From CAYPKW01 sp964411425 (GTDB taxonomy: Bacteria; Pseudomonadota; Alphaproteobacteria; Dongiales; Dongiaceae): a stretch of 19,565 nt of DNA. The stretch lies in contig CAYPKW010000048.1 in assembly GCA_964411425.1 (NCBI GenBank), positions 1-19,565 on the forward strand, in the 5' to 3' direction. Shown here in pieces: positions 1-6,715 of the stretch (position 1 is the first letter of the stretch; every line of letters starts with the position of its first letter). The notes under the pieces are model-generated. The model did no database searches. It was not told the origin of the DNA and saw only the letters and a program-made list of their open reading frames with translations. The position numbers and the translations under genes are program-made.

Positions 1-3
1 GCC

Positions 4-456
4 TCAACCCAGCTTCTGCTTCACCCGCTGGCCCGCGTTGGCGAAGTCCATGCGTCCGGCGTAACGCTCCTTGAGCGCACCCATCACTCGGCCCATGTCC
101 TTGAGGCTGCCGGCGCCCAGCTCGGCGATCGCCGCGTCCACGGCGGCGGCGGTCTCCGCCTCGTCGAGCGCCCGCGGCAGGTAGCGCTCTATGATGGCGA
201 TCTCCTCCGCCTCCTGTTGCGCCAGTTCCGGCCGGTTGCCGCGCTGGTAAAGCTCGATGCTCTCGCGGCGCTGGCGCACCATCTTCTGCATCATCTCGAC
301 GATCTCGGCGTCCTCTACGCCGTCGGCGATGCCGCGGCCGCGGGCGGCGATGTCGCGGTTCTTAAGGGCGGCAAGGATGAGACGCAGCGTCGAGACGGCG
401 CGGCTGTCCCTGGCCTTCATGGCCGCCCTGAGATCGTGGTCGAAGCTGGCGCGCAA
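4..456 (-). CDS. GatB/YqeY domain-containing protein
   Basis: This is a small YqeY-family protein. The family is related to the tRNA-binding tail domain of the GatB amidotransferase subunit, and its exact role is unsettled. The sequence shows the family pattern: an N-terminal helix with LRAAMKARD, then STLRLILAALKN, then the RQRRESIELYQRGNR and AEEIAIIERYLP segments, and the C-terminal SLKDMGRVMGALKERYAGRMD block. The frame is open to a TTG at 474, but I prefer the TTG at 456. It gives 150 residues starting (M)RASFDHDL, as family members usually do, and has AGGGGA about 8 bases upstream. The gene is divergent from carA, a pairing common in Alphaproteobacteria. The stop codon lies three bases inside the window, so the gene is complete. 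The family call is firm; the start is less so because both candidates are TTG. Confidence 0.9.
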   Translation of the reverse strand: MRASFDHDLRAAMKARDSRAVSTLRLILAALKNRDIAARGRGIADGVEDAEIVEMMQKMVRQRRESIELYQRGNRPELAQQEAEEIAIIERYLPRALDEAETAAAVDAAIAELGAGSLKDMGRVMGALKERYAGRMDFANAGQRVKQKLG

Positions 457-528
457 CTTGGGTCTTCCCCTCAAGCCCGGCCGAAGGCGGCGAAGTTAGC
501 CGATTCTCGGGCCCGAGGCAAATTCGCG

Positions 529-547
529 AAATCGTATCTAACGATTT
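529..547. promoter_or_regulatory. Operator-like inverted repeat in the yqeY/carA control region
   Basis: AAATCGT and ACGATTT form a perfect 7-5-7 inverted repeat inside the only AT-rich patch between the divergent yqeY and carA starts. An 8-base palindrome, TTCGCGAA (523-530), overlaps its left edge. The position suits a protein-binding site serving one or both genes. I do not recognise the regulator, and chance cannot be excluded for a 7-base arm. Confidence 0.35.
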
Positions 548-579
548 GATTTTCAAAGTAAATTCTCGTAAGACGATGC

Positions 580-608
580 TTGACGGCGGGTCGGGTATTG
601 CGTAAGAA
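580..608 (+). promoter_or_regulatory. Candidate sigma-70 promoter of carA
   Basis: TTGACG at 580-585 is followed after exactly 17 bases by TAAGAA at 603-608. The -35 box is strong and the -10 box weak. A start near 615 would give a leader of about 70 bases before the carA ATG at 686. I see no attenuator-like T-run or obvious leader peptide in that leader. Confidence 0.4.
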
Positions 609-685
609 CGCGGCCCAACCCAAGGACGACGGCGGCGCCGGGGACCGGGATGCCCGCGGCCTCGCCTCGACGACGGGAGCCGTTC

Positions 686-1867
686 ATGCCTGAGCCCCAC
701 CCGCCCGCCGCCGCGGCGCCGGTTTCGCCCGGGCACAGCGCCGTGCTGGCGCTGGCGGACGGCACGCTGTTCCGGGGCCGCGGCATCGGGGCGACGGGGC
801 GCGCCGTGGGCGAGGTGTGCTTCAACACCGCGATGACCGGCTACCAGGAAATCCTGACCGATCCCTCTTACGCCGGGCAGATCATCGCCTTCACTTTTCC
901 GCACATCGGCAACGTCGGCGCCAACCTTGAGGACATCGAGTGCGCGACACCCGCGGCGCGCGGACTGGTGATCGGGGCCGATATCGGCGAGCCCTCGAAC
1001 TGGCGCGCCGTCCAGCCGCTCGATGCCTGGCTCAAGTCGCACGGCCTCGTCGGCATGGCGGGCGTCGATACCAGGCGCCTCACCCGGCGCATCCGCGACG
1101 GCGGCGCCCCCAATGGCGTCATCGAACATCGGCCGGACGGCGGGTTCGACGGCGCCGCGCTGGTCGCGGCGGCGGCGGCGTGGCCGGGGCTCGAAGGCAT
1201 GGATCTCGCGCGGGAGGTCACCTGCCGTCAGTCCTATGGCTGGGACGAGACAGGGTGGCGGATCGGCGCCGGCTACGGGCGGCAATCGAGCCCGCGCTTT
1301 CACGTCGTCGCGGTCGATTACGGCGCCAAACGCAACATCCTGCGCTCGCTCGCGGGGCTCGGCGCGCGCGTCACCGTGGTGCCGGCCACAGCCACCCTCG
1401 ATGACATCCTGCGCCATCGCCCGGACGGCGTCTTCCTGTCGAACGGGCCGGGGGACCCGGCCGCCACCGGGGCCTACGCGGTGCCGGTCATCAAGGGCCT
1501 GCTCGACAACGGGCTGCCGCTGTTCGGCATTTGCCTGGGCCACCAGATGCTGGCGCTGGCGCTCGGCGGGCGAACCGCGAAAATGCATCGGGGCCATCGC
1601 GGCGCCAACCACCCGGTCAAGGAGCTGGCGACGGGACGGGTCGAGATCACCAGCCAGAACCACGGATTCGTCGTGCTGGCGGAGTCGCTGCCGTCGGGCG
1701 TCGAAGTCACGCACGTCTCGCTGTTCGACGGCAGCAACGAGGGGCTGCGGCTGAAGGACCGGCCGGTGTTCGGGGTGCAGTACCACCCCGAAGCCTCGCC
1801 GGGGCCGCAGGACAGCCGCCATCTGTTCGAGCGATTCGCGAAGATGATGACGGGACGCGCGCCATGA
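686..1867 (+). CDS. carA: Carbamoyl-phosphate synthase small (glutaminase) subunit
   Basis: CarA hydrolyses glutamine and passes ammonia to CarB for carbamoyl phosphate synthesis, which feeds pyrimidine and arginine production in the cytoplasm. The N-terminal small-subunit domain includes CFNTAMTGYQEILTDPSYAG and the HIGNVGAN stretch. The C-terminal class I glutamine amidotransferase domain has the SNGPGDP turn, the nucleophile Cys283 in FGICLGHQML, and the His367/Glu369 pair in YHPEA. The triad is therefore complete. An in-frame ATG at 650 is possible, but the ATG at 686 has GGGAG about 7 bases upstream and gives 393 residues beginning MPEPHPP, close to usual family length. It is the first gene of carAB, but carB now starts about 1 kb downstream because of inserted elements. 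Confidence 0.97.
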   Translation: MPEPHPPAAAAPVSPGHSAVLALADGTLFRGRGIGATGRAVGEVCFNTAMTGYQEILTDPSYAGQIIAFTFPHIGNVGANLEDIECATPAARGLVIGADIGEPSNWRAVQPLDAWLKSHGLVGMAGVDTRRLTRRIRDGGAPNGVIEHRPDGGFDGAALVAAAAAWPGLEGMDLAREVTCRQSYGWDETGWRIGAGYGRQSSPRFHVVAVDYGAKRNILRSLAGLGARVTVVPATATLDDILRHRPDGVFLSNGPGDPAATGAYAVPVIKGLLDNGLPLFGICLGHQMLALALGGRTAKMHRGHRGANHPVKELATGRVEITSQNHGFVVLAESLPSGVEVTHVSLFDGSNEGLRLKDRPVFGVQYHPEASPGPQDSRHLFERFAKMMTGRAP

Positions 1868-1912
1868 ATAGGGAATTTTGACTTTGTGGCGTTTCGGGCA
1901 TTGAAGCGGCCC

Positions 1913-1940
1913 TGAACCACTGAGGCACAGAGGCACAGAG
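1913..1940. repeat. Left inverted repeat of the GxxExxY element
   Basis: This 28-bp arm runs TGAACCACTGAGGCACAGAG and on, built from tandem GAGGCACA units. Its reverse complement occurs at 2340-2367 with one mismatch: T at position 9 here, A in the reverse complement of the other arm. Confidence 0.9.
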
Positions 1941-1951
1941 GATAAAGACGA

Positions 1952-2329
1952 TTGGAGACTTGGCGCGATCCGTTGACCGACAAGATCATTGGCCTCGCCA
2001 TCGACGTTCATCGGGCGCTCGGGCCTGGTTTGCTGGAGTCTGCCTACGAGGAATGCCTGTGCTTCGAACTCAAGGAGGCCACCATCGCCTATCGGCGCCA
2101 GGTGGCGCTTCCGGTCGTCTAAAAAGCCATCAAGCTCGATTGCGGTTATCGCATGGATATCGTGATCGAGGGACAACTGATAGTCGAACTAAAGACGGTG
2201 GAGCGGATGTTATCGGTCCACGAGGCGCAATTGTTGACGTATCTTAAACTGAGTGGCATACGCACTGGTCTGTTATTGAACTTCAACAGCGACGTGTTGA
2301 GAAACGGTATCAAAAGAATGGCCTTATGA
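1952..2329 (+). pseudogene. GxxExxY family protein (PD-(D/E)XK superfamily), stopped by TAA
   Basis: The frame from a TTG at 1952 reads as a GxxExxY protein from end to end except for one in-frame TAA at 2120-2122. The part before the stop has LTDKIIGLAIDVHRALGPG and the name motif GLLESAY. The part after it has KAIKLDCGYRMDIVIEG, LIVELKTVERM and HEAQLLTYLKLSG. The stop falls where family members usually carry Tyr (VVYK), so one base change from TAT or TAC explains it. The D...ELK pattern after the stop is the PD-(D/E)XK nuclease-like core. Everything catalytic lies after the stop. A second TTG at 1973 could also be the start. The intact remainder and lack of frameshifts suggest recent inactivation. 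Cellular function of the family is unknown to me. Confidence 0.88.
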
Positions 2330-2339
2330 GTACTATTTT

Positions 2340-2367
2340 CTCTGTGCCTCTGTGCCTCTGTGGTTCA
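2340..2367. repeat. Right inverted repeat of the GxxExxY element
   Basis: This arm, CTCTGTGCCTCTGTGCCTCT and on to GTGGTTCA, is the reverse complement of 1913-1940 with one mismatch. It begins ten bases after the stop codon of the GxxExxY frame. Confidence 0.9.
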
Positions 2368-2392
2368 AACACCAACGACGCGGCTGGGCGCC

Positions 2393-2441
2393 ATGCCTGA
2401 GCGCACCACATCCGTTCGATCCTCATCACCGGCGCCGGGCC
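2393..2441 (+). pseudogene. Degraded copy of the first ~17 codons of carB
   Basis: These 49 bases align with 2905-2954, the first 50 bases of carB, with five substitutions and one missing base after ATGCCTGAGCGCACC. The missing base shifts the frame, so the copy would give only a 24-residue peptide ending at 2467. Upstream sequence (2368-2392) is not shared apart from GCC. The copy ends next to the DUF559 element and the working carB start follows the element's other side. The pair therefore brackets the element like a long target duplication, or marks a partial duplication that rescued carB. Confidence 0.8.
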
Positions 2442-2450
2442 TACTCCCGA

Positions 2451-2490
2451 ATCCCCTCCCCCCTTGAGAGGGAGGGCCAGGGTGGGGGGT
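2451..2490. repeat. Left inverted repeat of the DUF559 element
   Basis: The arm contains ATCCCCTCCCCCCTTGAGAG, then GGAGGGCCAGGGTGGGGGGT. It is itself nearly palindromic (CCCTC...GAGGG around TTGA), so a single-stranded copy could fold. Its partner is at 2859-2897. Confidence 0.9.
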
Positions 2491-2525
2491 GTTGTTCGGC
2501 GGTATATCCCGGCTAAGCTTGTGCC

Positions 2526-2912
2526 ATGGCATCGATCCGAGCGCGCCAGCTGCGCAAGAATCCGACGGATGCCGAACGGCGTCTGTGGTCGAGGCTCCAC
2601 CATCGCCAGCTCGAAGGCCATCGCTTCCGCCGGCAGGTGCCGATCGGTCCGTTCGTTGTGGATTTCGCGTGTCTTGAGCGGCGACTGCTGATCGAAGTCG
2701 ATGGCGGACAGCACGATCTGCGCCAACAATACGATGTCGAACGGACACGCTGGCTCGAATCGCGCGGTTATCGGATGTTGCGATTCTGGAATCCCGACGT
2801 TTTGCGTCGTACCGACGACGTGGTCGAATCGATCCAACTTGCGTTACTGGAGAGCAGCACCCCCACCCTGGCCCTCCCCCTCAAGGGGGGAGGGGATAGA
2901 GCCGATGCCTAG
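2526..2912 (+). CDS. DUF559 domain endonuclease-like protein (Vsr-like fold)
   Basis: A 128-residue protein with the DUF559 layout: ARQLRKNPTDAERRLWSRL, then HRFRRQVPIGPFVVDFACLE, then RLLIEVDGGQH, then YDVERTRWLESRGYRMLRFWN. DUF559 belongs to the PD-(D/E)XK clan and resembles the Vsr mismatch endonuclease. The likely metal-site residues are Asp46 (VVDF) and Glu57/Asp59 (IEVDGGQH), all present. The reading frame is intact. The last residues, TPTLALPLKGGGDRADA, come from translating the right inverted repeat, a tail I associate with this family. No clear Shine-Dalgarno precedes the ATG. The stop codon lies inside carB codons 2-3, giving an 8-base overlap. Substrate and role are unknown. Confidence 0.9.
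   Translation: MASIRARQLRKNPTDAERRLWSRLHHRQLEGHRFRRQVPIGPFVVDFACLERRLLIEVDGGQHDLRQQYDVERTRWLESRGYRMLRFWNPDVLRRTDDVVESIQLALLESSTPTLALPLKGGGDRADA
2859..2897. repeat. Right inverted repeat of the DUF559 element
   Basis: This 39-bp arm is the reverse complement of 2451-2490 with one substitution and one indel. It encodes the tail of the DUF559 protein, and its GGGGGGAGGGG end lies just upstream of carB. The CCCTCCCCC and GGGGGGAGGG parts can pair as a local hairpin at 2872-2894. Confidence 0.9.
2889..2895 (+). promoter_or_regulatory. carB ribosome binding site supplied by the inverted repeat
   Basis: GGAGGGG lies 9 bases before the carB ATG at 2905 and is the only good Shine-Dalgarno match there. 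It belongs to the right inverted repeat of the DUF559 element, inside a potential hairpin. Initiation of carB may therefore depend on ribosomes translating the overlapping DUF559 gene and melting the structure. Confidence 0.6.
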
Positions 2913-5900
2913 GCGCACCGACATCCGCTCGATCCTCATCGTCGGCGCCGGGCCGATCGTGATCGGCCAGGCCTCTGAGTTCGACTATGCCGGGGCGCAG
3001 GCGGTGAAGGCGCTGCGCGAGGAGGGCTACCGGGTCGTCCTGGTGAACTCCAATCCAGCCACCATCATGACCGACCCGAACCTGGCGGACGCCACCTACA
3101 TCGAGCCGATCACGCCGGACATCGTGCTCCGCATCCTCAAGAAGGAGCGGCCCGACGCGCTGCTCGCCACCATGGGCGGCCAGACGGCGCTCAATACCGC
3201 CATGGCGCTGGTGAGATCGGGTGAGCTCCAGCGCCTCGGCGTTGAGCTCATCGGCGCCAGCGCGAAGGCGATCGACATGGCCGAGGACCGCCTGCTGTTC
3301 CGTCAGGCGATGGAGCGCATCGGTCTCGCTTGCCCGCGCAGCGTGCAGGCGGGCAGCCTCGATGCGGCGCTGGCGGCGCTGCCGGAGATCGGGTTGCCGG
3401 CCGTCATTCGGCCCTCCTTCACCTTGGGCGGCACGGGCGGTGGCATCGCCTACAATCGCGACGAGTACGAGACGATCGTGCACGGCGGCCTCGCCGCCTC
3501 GCCGGTCGCCCAAGTGCTGGTCGAGCAGTCGGTGCTGGGCTGGAAGGAATACGAACTCGAGGTCGTGCGCGACCGCGCCGACAACTGCATCGTCGTCTGC
3601 TCCATCGAGAACGTCGATCCGATGGGCGTGCACACCGGCGACAGCATCACGGTGGCGCCGGCGCTGACGCTGACCGACAAGGAGTACCAGATCATGCGCA
3701 ACGCCGCGATCGCGGTGCTGCGCGAGATCGGGGTGGACACCGGCGGCTCCAACGTGCAGTTCGCGGTCAACCCGGCGGACGGGCGGCTCGTCGTCATCGA
3801 AATGAACCCGAGGGTGTCGCGCTCCTCGGCGCTCGCCTCGAAGGCGACCGGCTTCCCGATCGCCAAGGTGGCGGCCAAGCTCGCCGTCGGCTACACGCTC
3901 GACGAGCTGGCCAACGACATCACCAAGGTCACCCCGGCCTCGTTCGAGCCGACCATCGACTACGTGGTGACCAAGATGCCGCGCTTCGCCTTCGAGAAGT
4001 TTCCCGGTACCAAGCCGGTGCTGGGCACCTCCATGAAGTCGGTGGGCGAGGCGATGGGGATCGGCCGCTCGTTCGCCGAATCGGTGCACAAGGCGCTGCG
4101 CTCGATGGAGACCGGGATCGACGGCTTCGACGAAGTCGAGTTCCCCGGCGGCAGCGATCGCAACGCGGTGCTGGCGGCGCTTGCCGAGCCGACGCCCGAC
4201 CGCCTGCTGCGGATCGCCCAGGCGCTGCGCCATGGGCTCGGCGTCGATGAGATCCACGCGGTGACCCGCTACGACCCCTGGTTCATCCGCGAGATCGCCC
4301 GCATCGTCGAGGCCGAGGCGGCGATCAAGGCGCACGGGCTGCCCGGCGCCAAGGCCGACTGGTTGCGGCTCAAGGGGTTCGGCTTCTCCGACGCGCGGTT
4401 GGCGGCGCTCGCCCACCTCGACGAGGCCGCGGTCACGGCCCGCCGGATCGCCCTCGATGTGCGTCCGGTGTACAAGCGCATCGACACCTGCGCCGCCGAG
4501 TTCGCTTCGCTGACGCCCTACATGTACTCCTGCTACCAAGGCGACGGGATCGCGGCGCCCGAGTGCGAGGCCGATCCCAGCGACCGGCGAAAGGTCATCA
4601 TCCTGGGCGGCGGCCCGAACCGCATCGGCCAGGGCATCGAATTCGACTATTGCTGCGTGCACGCGGCCTATGCGCTGCGCGAGGCCGGCATCGAGACCGT
4701 CATGGTGAACTGCAACCCGGAGACGGTATCGACCGATTACGACACCTCCGACCGACTCTATTTCGAGCCGCTCACCGCCGAGGACGTGATCGAGCTGGCG
4801 CGGGTGGAGCAGCGCCGCGGCACGCTCTTGGGCGTCATCGTCCAATTCGGCGGGCAGACGCCCTTGAAACTCGCGACCGCGTTGGAGGCCGCCCGCGTCC
4901 CCATCCTCGGCACCTCGCCCGACGCCATCGACCTGGCCGAGGACCGCGAGCGATTCCAGGCGCTGCTCGCCCGTCTCGGCCTGCGCCAGCCGGCCAATGG
5001 CACCGCCCGCTCTCTCGCCGAGGCCGAGCAAGTGGCGGCGCGCATTGGCTATCCAGTGGTGATCCGCCCGTCCTACGTGCTGGGCGGCCGCGCCATGGAG
5101 ATCGTGCACGATCTGGAGGCGCTCAGACGCTACGCCATCAACGCCGTCAAGGTGTCGGGCAGGAGCCCGGTCTTGATCGACTCCTATCTGCAGGACGCCA
5201 TCGAGGTGGACGTGGACGCGGTGGCTGACGGCGCCGAGGTCTACGTCGCCGGCATCATGGAGCACATCGAGGAAGCCGGCATACATTCGGGCGATTCGGC
5301 CTGCTCGCTGCCGCCCTACTCGCTGGCGGACGCCGTGGTGCGCGAGATCGAGCGGCAGACCGCCCTGCTCGCGCGGGCGCTCAACGTGGTGGGGCTCATG
5401 AACGCGCAGTTCGCCGTCAAGGACGGCGAAATCTACGTGCTCGAGGTGAACCCGAGGGCGAGCCGCACGGTGCCCTTCGTCGCCAAGGCGACGGGCGTCG
5501 CCATCGCCAAGATCGCGGCCCGGATCATGGCGGGCGAAACCCTGGCCGATTTGAAGCCGCCCCACACCCGGCGCGACCATGTCGCGGTCAAGGAAGCGGT
5601 GTTCCCGTTCGCGCGTTTTCCGGGCGTCGACATCATCCTGGGGCCGGAGATGAAGTCGACCGGCGAGGCCATGGGCATCGACCGGGACTTCGCTCTCGCC
5701 TTCGCCAAGTCCCAGCTCGGCGCCGGCACGCGGCTGCCGCAACGGGGGACCGTTTTCGTATCGGTGAAGGACCGCGACAAGCCGGCCATGGTGGCCCCGG
5801 GGCGCCGGCTGGTCGAGCTGGGCTTCACGCTGATCGCCACCGCCGGCACCGCCGCCTACCTCGGCGCCCATGGCCTGCCGGTGACGCGCGTCAACAAGGT

Positions 5901-6147
5901 GCTGGAGGGCCGCCCGCACATCGTCGATGCCATGAAGGACGGCGCCGTGCAGCTCATATTCAACACCACCGAGGGGGCGCAGGCGATCGCCGACAGCTTC
6001 ACCCTCCGACGCACCGCGCTTACCGATAACATTCCCTATTATACCACCGTGTCCGGCGTGCGGGCGGCGGTCGAGGCGATCGCCGCCTTGATGAGCGGCG
6101 AACTTGAAGTCGCCCCGCTACAGTCCTACCTTAGGGGTTCATTCTGA
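2905..6147 (+). CDS. carB: Carbamoyl-phosphate synthase large subunit
   Basis: CarB makes carbamoyl phosphate from bicarbonate, ammonia supplied by CarA and two ATP. The protein has 1080 residues, the normal length. The first ATP-grasp half starts IRSILIVGAGPIVIGQASEF and includes MGGQTALN and EYELEVVRDR. The second half starts near residue 564 with KVIILGGGPNRIGQGIEFDY and includes QFGGQTPLKLA. The last ~135 residues are the MGS-like allosteric domain (VSVKDRDKPAMVAPGRRL, ATAGTAAYLGAHGLPVTRVNK). The frame is open upstream to 2701, but the ATG at 2905 matches the family start (MPRRTDIRSILI). Both synthetase halves look intact. The odd points are upstream: a duplicated 5' end, overlap with DUF559 and a repeat-derived ribosome binding site. 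Confidence 0.98.
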   Translation: MPRRTDIRSILIVGAGPIVIGQASEFDYAGAQAVKALREEGYRVVLVNSNPATIMTDPNLADATYIEPITPDIVLRILKKERPDALLATMGGQTALNTAMALVRSGELQRLGVELIGASAKAIDMAEDRLLFRQAMERIGLACPRSVQAGSLDAALAALPEIGLPAVIRPSFTLGGTGGGIAYNRDEYETIVHGGLAASPVAQVLVEQSVLGWKEYELEVVRDRADNCIVVCSIENVDPMGVHTGDSITVAPALTLTDKEYQIMRNAAIAVLREIGVDTGGSNVQFAVNPADGRLVVIEMNPRVSRSSALASKATGFPIAKVAAKLAVGYTLDELANDITKVTPASFEPTIDYVVTKMPRFAFEKFPGTKPVLGTSMKSVGEAMGIGRSFAESVHKALRSMETGIDGFDEVEFPGGSDRNAVLAALAEPTPDRLLRIAQALRHGLGVDEIHAVTRYDPWFIREIARIVEAEAAIKAHGLPGAKADWLRLKGFGFSDARLAALAHLDEAAVTARRIALDVRPVYKRIDTCAAEFASLTPYMYSCYQGDGIAAPECEADPSDRRKVIILGGGPNRIGQGIEFDYCCVHAAYALREAGIETVMVNCNPETVSTDYDTSDRLYFEPLTAEDVIELARVEQRRGTLLGVIVQFGGQTPLKLATALEAARVPILGTSPDAIDLAEDRERFQALLARLGLRQPANGTARSLAEAEQVAARIGYPVVIRPSYVLGGRAMEIVHDLEALRRYAINAVKVSGRSPVLIDSYLQDAIEVDVDAVADGAEVYVAGIMEHIEEAGIHSGDSACSLPPYSLADAVVREIERQTALLARALNVVGLMNAQFAVKDGEIYVLEVNPRASRTVPFVAKATGVAIAKIAARIMAGETLADLKPPHTRRDHVAVKEAVFPFARFPGVDIILGPEMKSTGEAMGIDRDFALAFAKSQLGAGTRLPQRGTVFVSVKDRDKPAMVAPGRRLVELGFTLIATAGTAAYLGAHGLPVTRVNKVLEGRPHIVDAMKDGAVQLIFNTTEGAQAIADSFTLRRTALTDNIPYYTTVSGVRAAVEAIAALMSGELEVAPLQSYLRGSF

Positions 6148-6228
6148 GGGGCCCGCCCGAGCCCGCCCGGCGCAGCACCGGGCGGACGAATGGTGAGTTC
6201 ATTGAGTTTGCCGGTAGGTTGAGGCCGC

Positions 6229-6702
6229 ATGTCAAGAATACCCATGACCGCCGGAGGCTTCTCGCGGCTGGAAGAGGAACTGAAACACCTGAAGTCGGTC
6301 GAACGTCCGGCCATCATTCGCGCCATCGCCGAGGCGCGCGCCAACGGCGACCTGTCGGAGAACGCCGAATACCATGCCGCGCGCGAACGGCAGAGCTTCA
6401 TCGAGGGCCGCGTCGGCGAGCTCGAGGACAAGCTTGCCCGTGCCGAGATCATCGACGTGAGCAAGCTCAAGGGCAAGCAGGTCACGTTCGGCGCGACCGT
6501 GACGGTGATCGACGAGGACAGCGAAGAAAAGACCAAATACCAGATCGTGGGGCAGGACGAATCCGACATCCGGGCCGGGCGACTGTCGGTCAACTCGCCG
6601 CTGGCGCGCGCGCTCATCGGCAAGCGGGTCGGCGATAGCGTCGAGGTGGCGACGCCGAACGGCGCCAAGTCCTACGAGATCGTCCGCCTCGTCTTCGTGT
6701 AG
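6229..6702 (+). CDS. greA: Transcription elongation factor GreA
   Basis: GreA enters the RNA polymerase secondary channel and stimulates cleavage of backtracked RNA, restarting stalled elongation. The 157-residue protein has the usual opening SRIPMTAGGFSRLEEELKHL, an N-terminal coiled coil with the acidic tip NGDLSENAEYHAARE (Asp41 and Glu44, the positions known to be critical in E. coli GreA), and a C-terminal FKBP-like domain ending SPLARALIGKRVGDSVEV. TGAGG lies about 6 bases before the ATG. It follows carB by 81 bases on the same strand and converges on the Lrp-type gene with only 13 bases between stop codons. Confidence 0.97.
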   Translation: MSRIPMTAGGFSRLEEELKHLKSVERPAIIRAIAEARANGDLSENAEYHAARERQSFIEGRVGELEDKLARAEIIDVSKLKGKQVTFGATVTVIDEDSEEKTKYQIVGQDESDIRAGRLSVNSPLARALIGKRVGDSVEVATPNGAKSYEIVRLVFV

Positions 6703-6715
6703 CGGAGCGCAAGCG

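Larger units (their letters stand above)
1913..2367. mobile_element. Inverted-repeat element carrying a GxxExxY gene
   Basis: A 455-bp unit sits between carA and carB. It begins and ends with 28-bp inverted repeats that match at 27 positions, and its only gene is a broken GxxExxY gene. Removing it brings the carA end to within about 70 bases of the carB relic start at 2393, a normal operon spacing, so it looks inserted. From general familiarity, GxxExxY genes in many genomes are bordered by CTCTGTGCCTCTGTG-type repeats; that association was not checked here. No flanking target duplication is visible. Confidence 0.7.
2451..2897. mobile_element. Inverted-repeat element carrying a DUF559 nuclease-like gene
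   Basis: A unit of about 450 bp is bounded by G/C-tract inverted repeats of 40 and 39 bp that match except for one substitution and one indel. The DUF559 gene fills the interior and reads into the right repeat. Imperfect 50-bp direct repeats derived from carB lie just outside (2393-2441 and 2905-2954). Short unique pieces, 2442-2450 and 2898-2904, separate the inverted repeats from the direct repeats. This architecture suggests a small mobile or mobilised unit. No transposase is encoded, so mobility is inference. Confidence 0.65.

Noticed and set aside
2120..2122. TAA as a recoded or read-through codon
   Set aside because: No recoding context is visible and the position is a usual Tyr codon one base away; plain nonsense mutation is simpler.
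362..2176. 604-residue open frame on the minus strand across carA
   Set aside because: It is a shadow of carA in high-GC DNA; its translation is rich in Arg, Pro and Ala with no recognisable domain.
2881..5919. 1012-residue open frame on the minus strand across carB
   Set aside because: Low stop-codon frequency opposite a GC-rich gene explains it; carB is unmistakable on the plus strand.
6163..6185. GC hairpin between carB and greA as a terminator
   Set aside because: It has an 8-bp stem but no following T-run, so carB-greA read-through is as likely.
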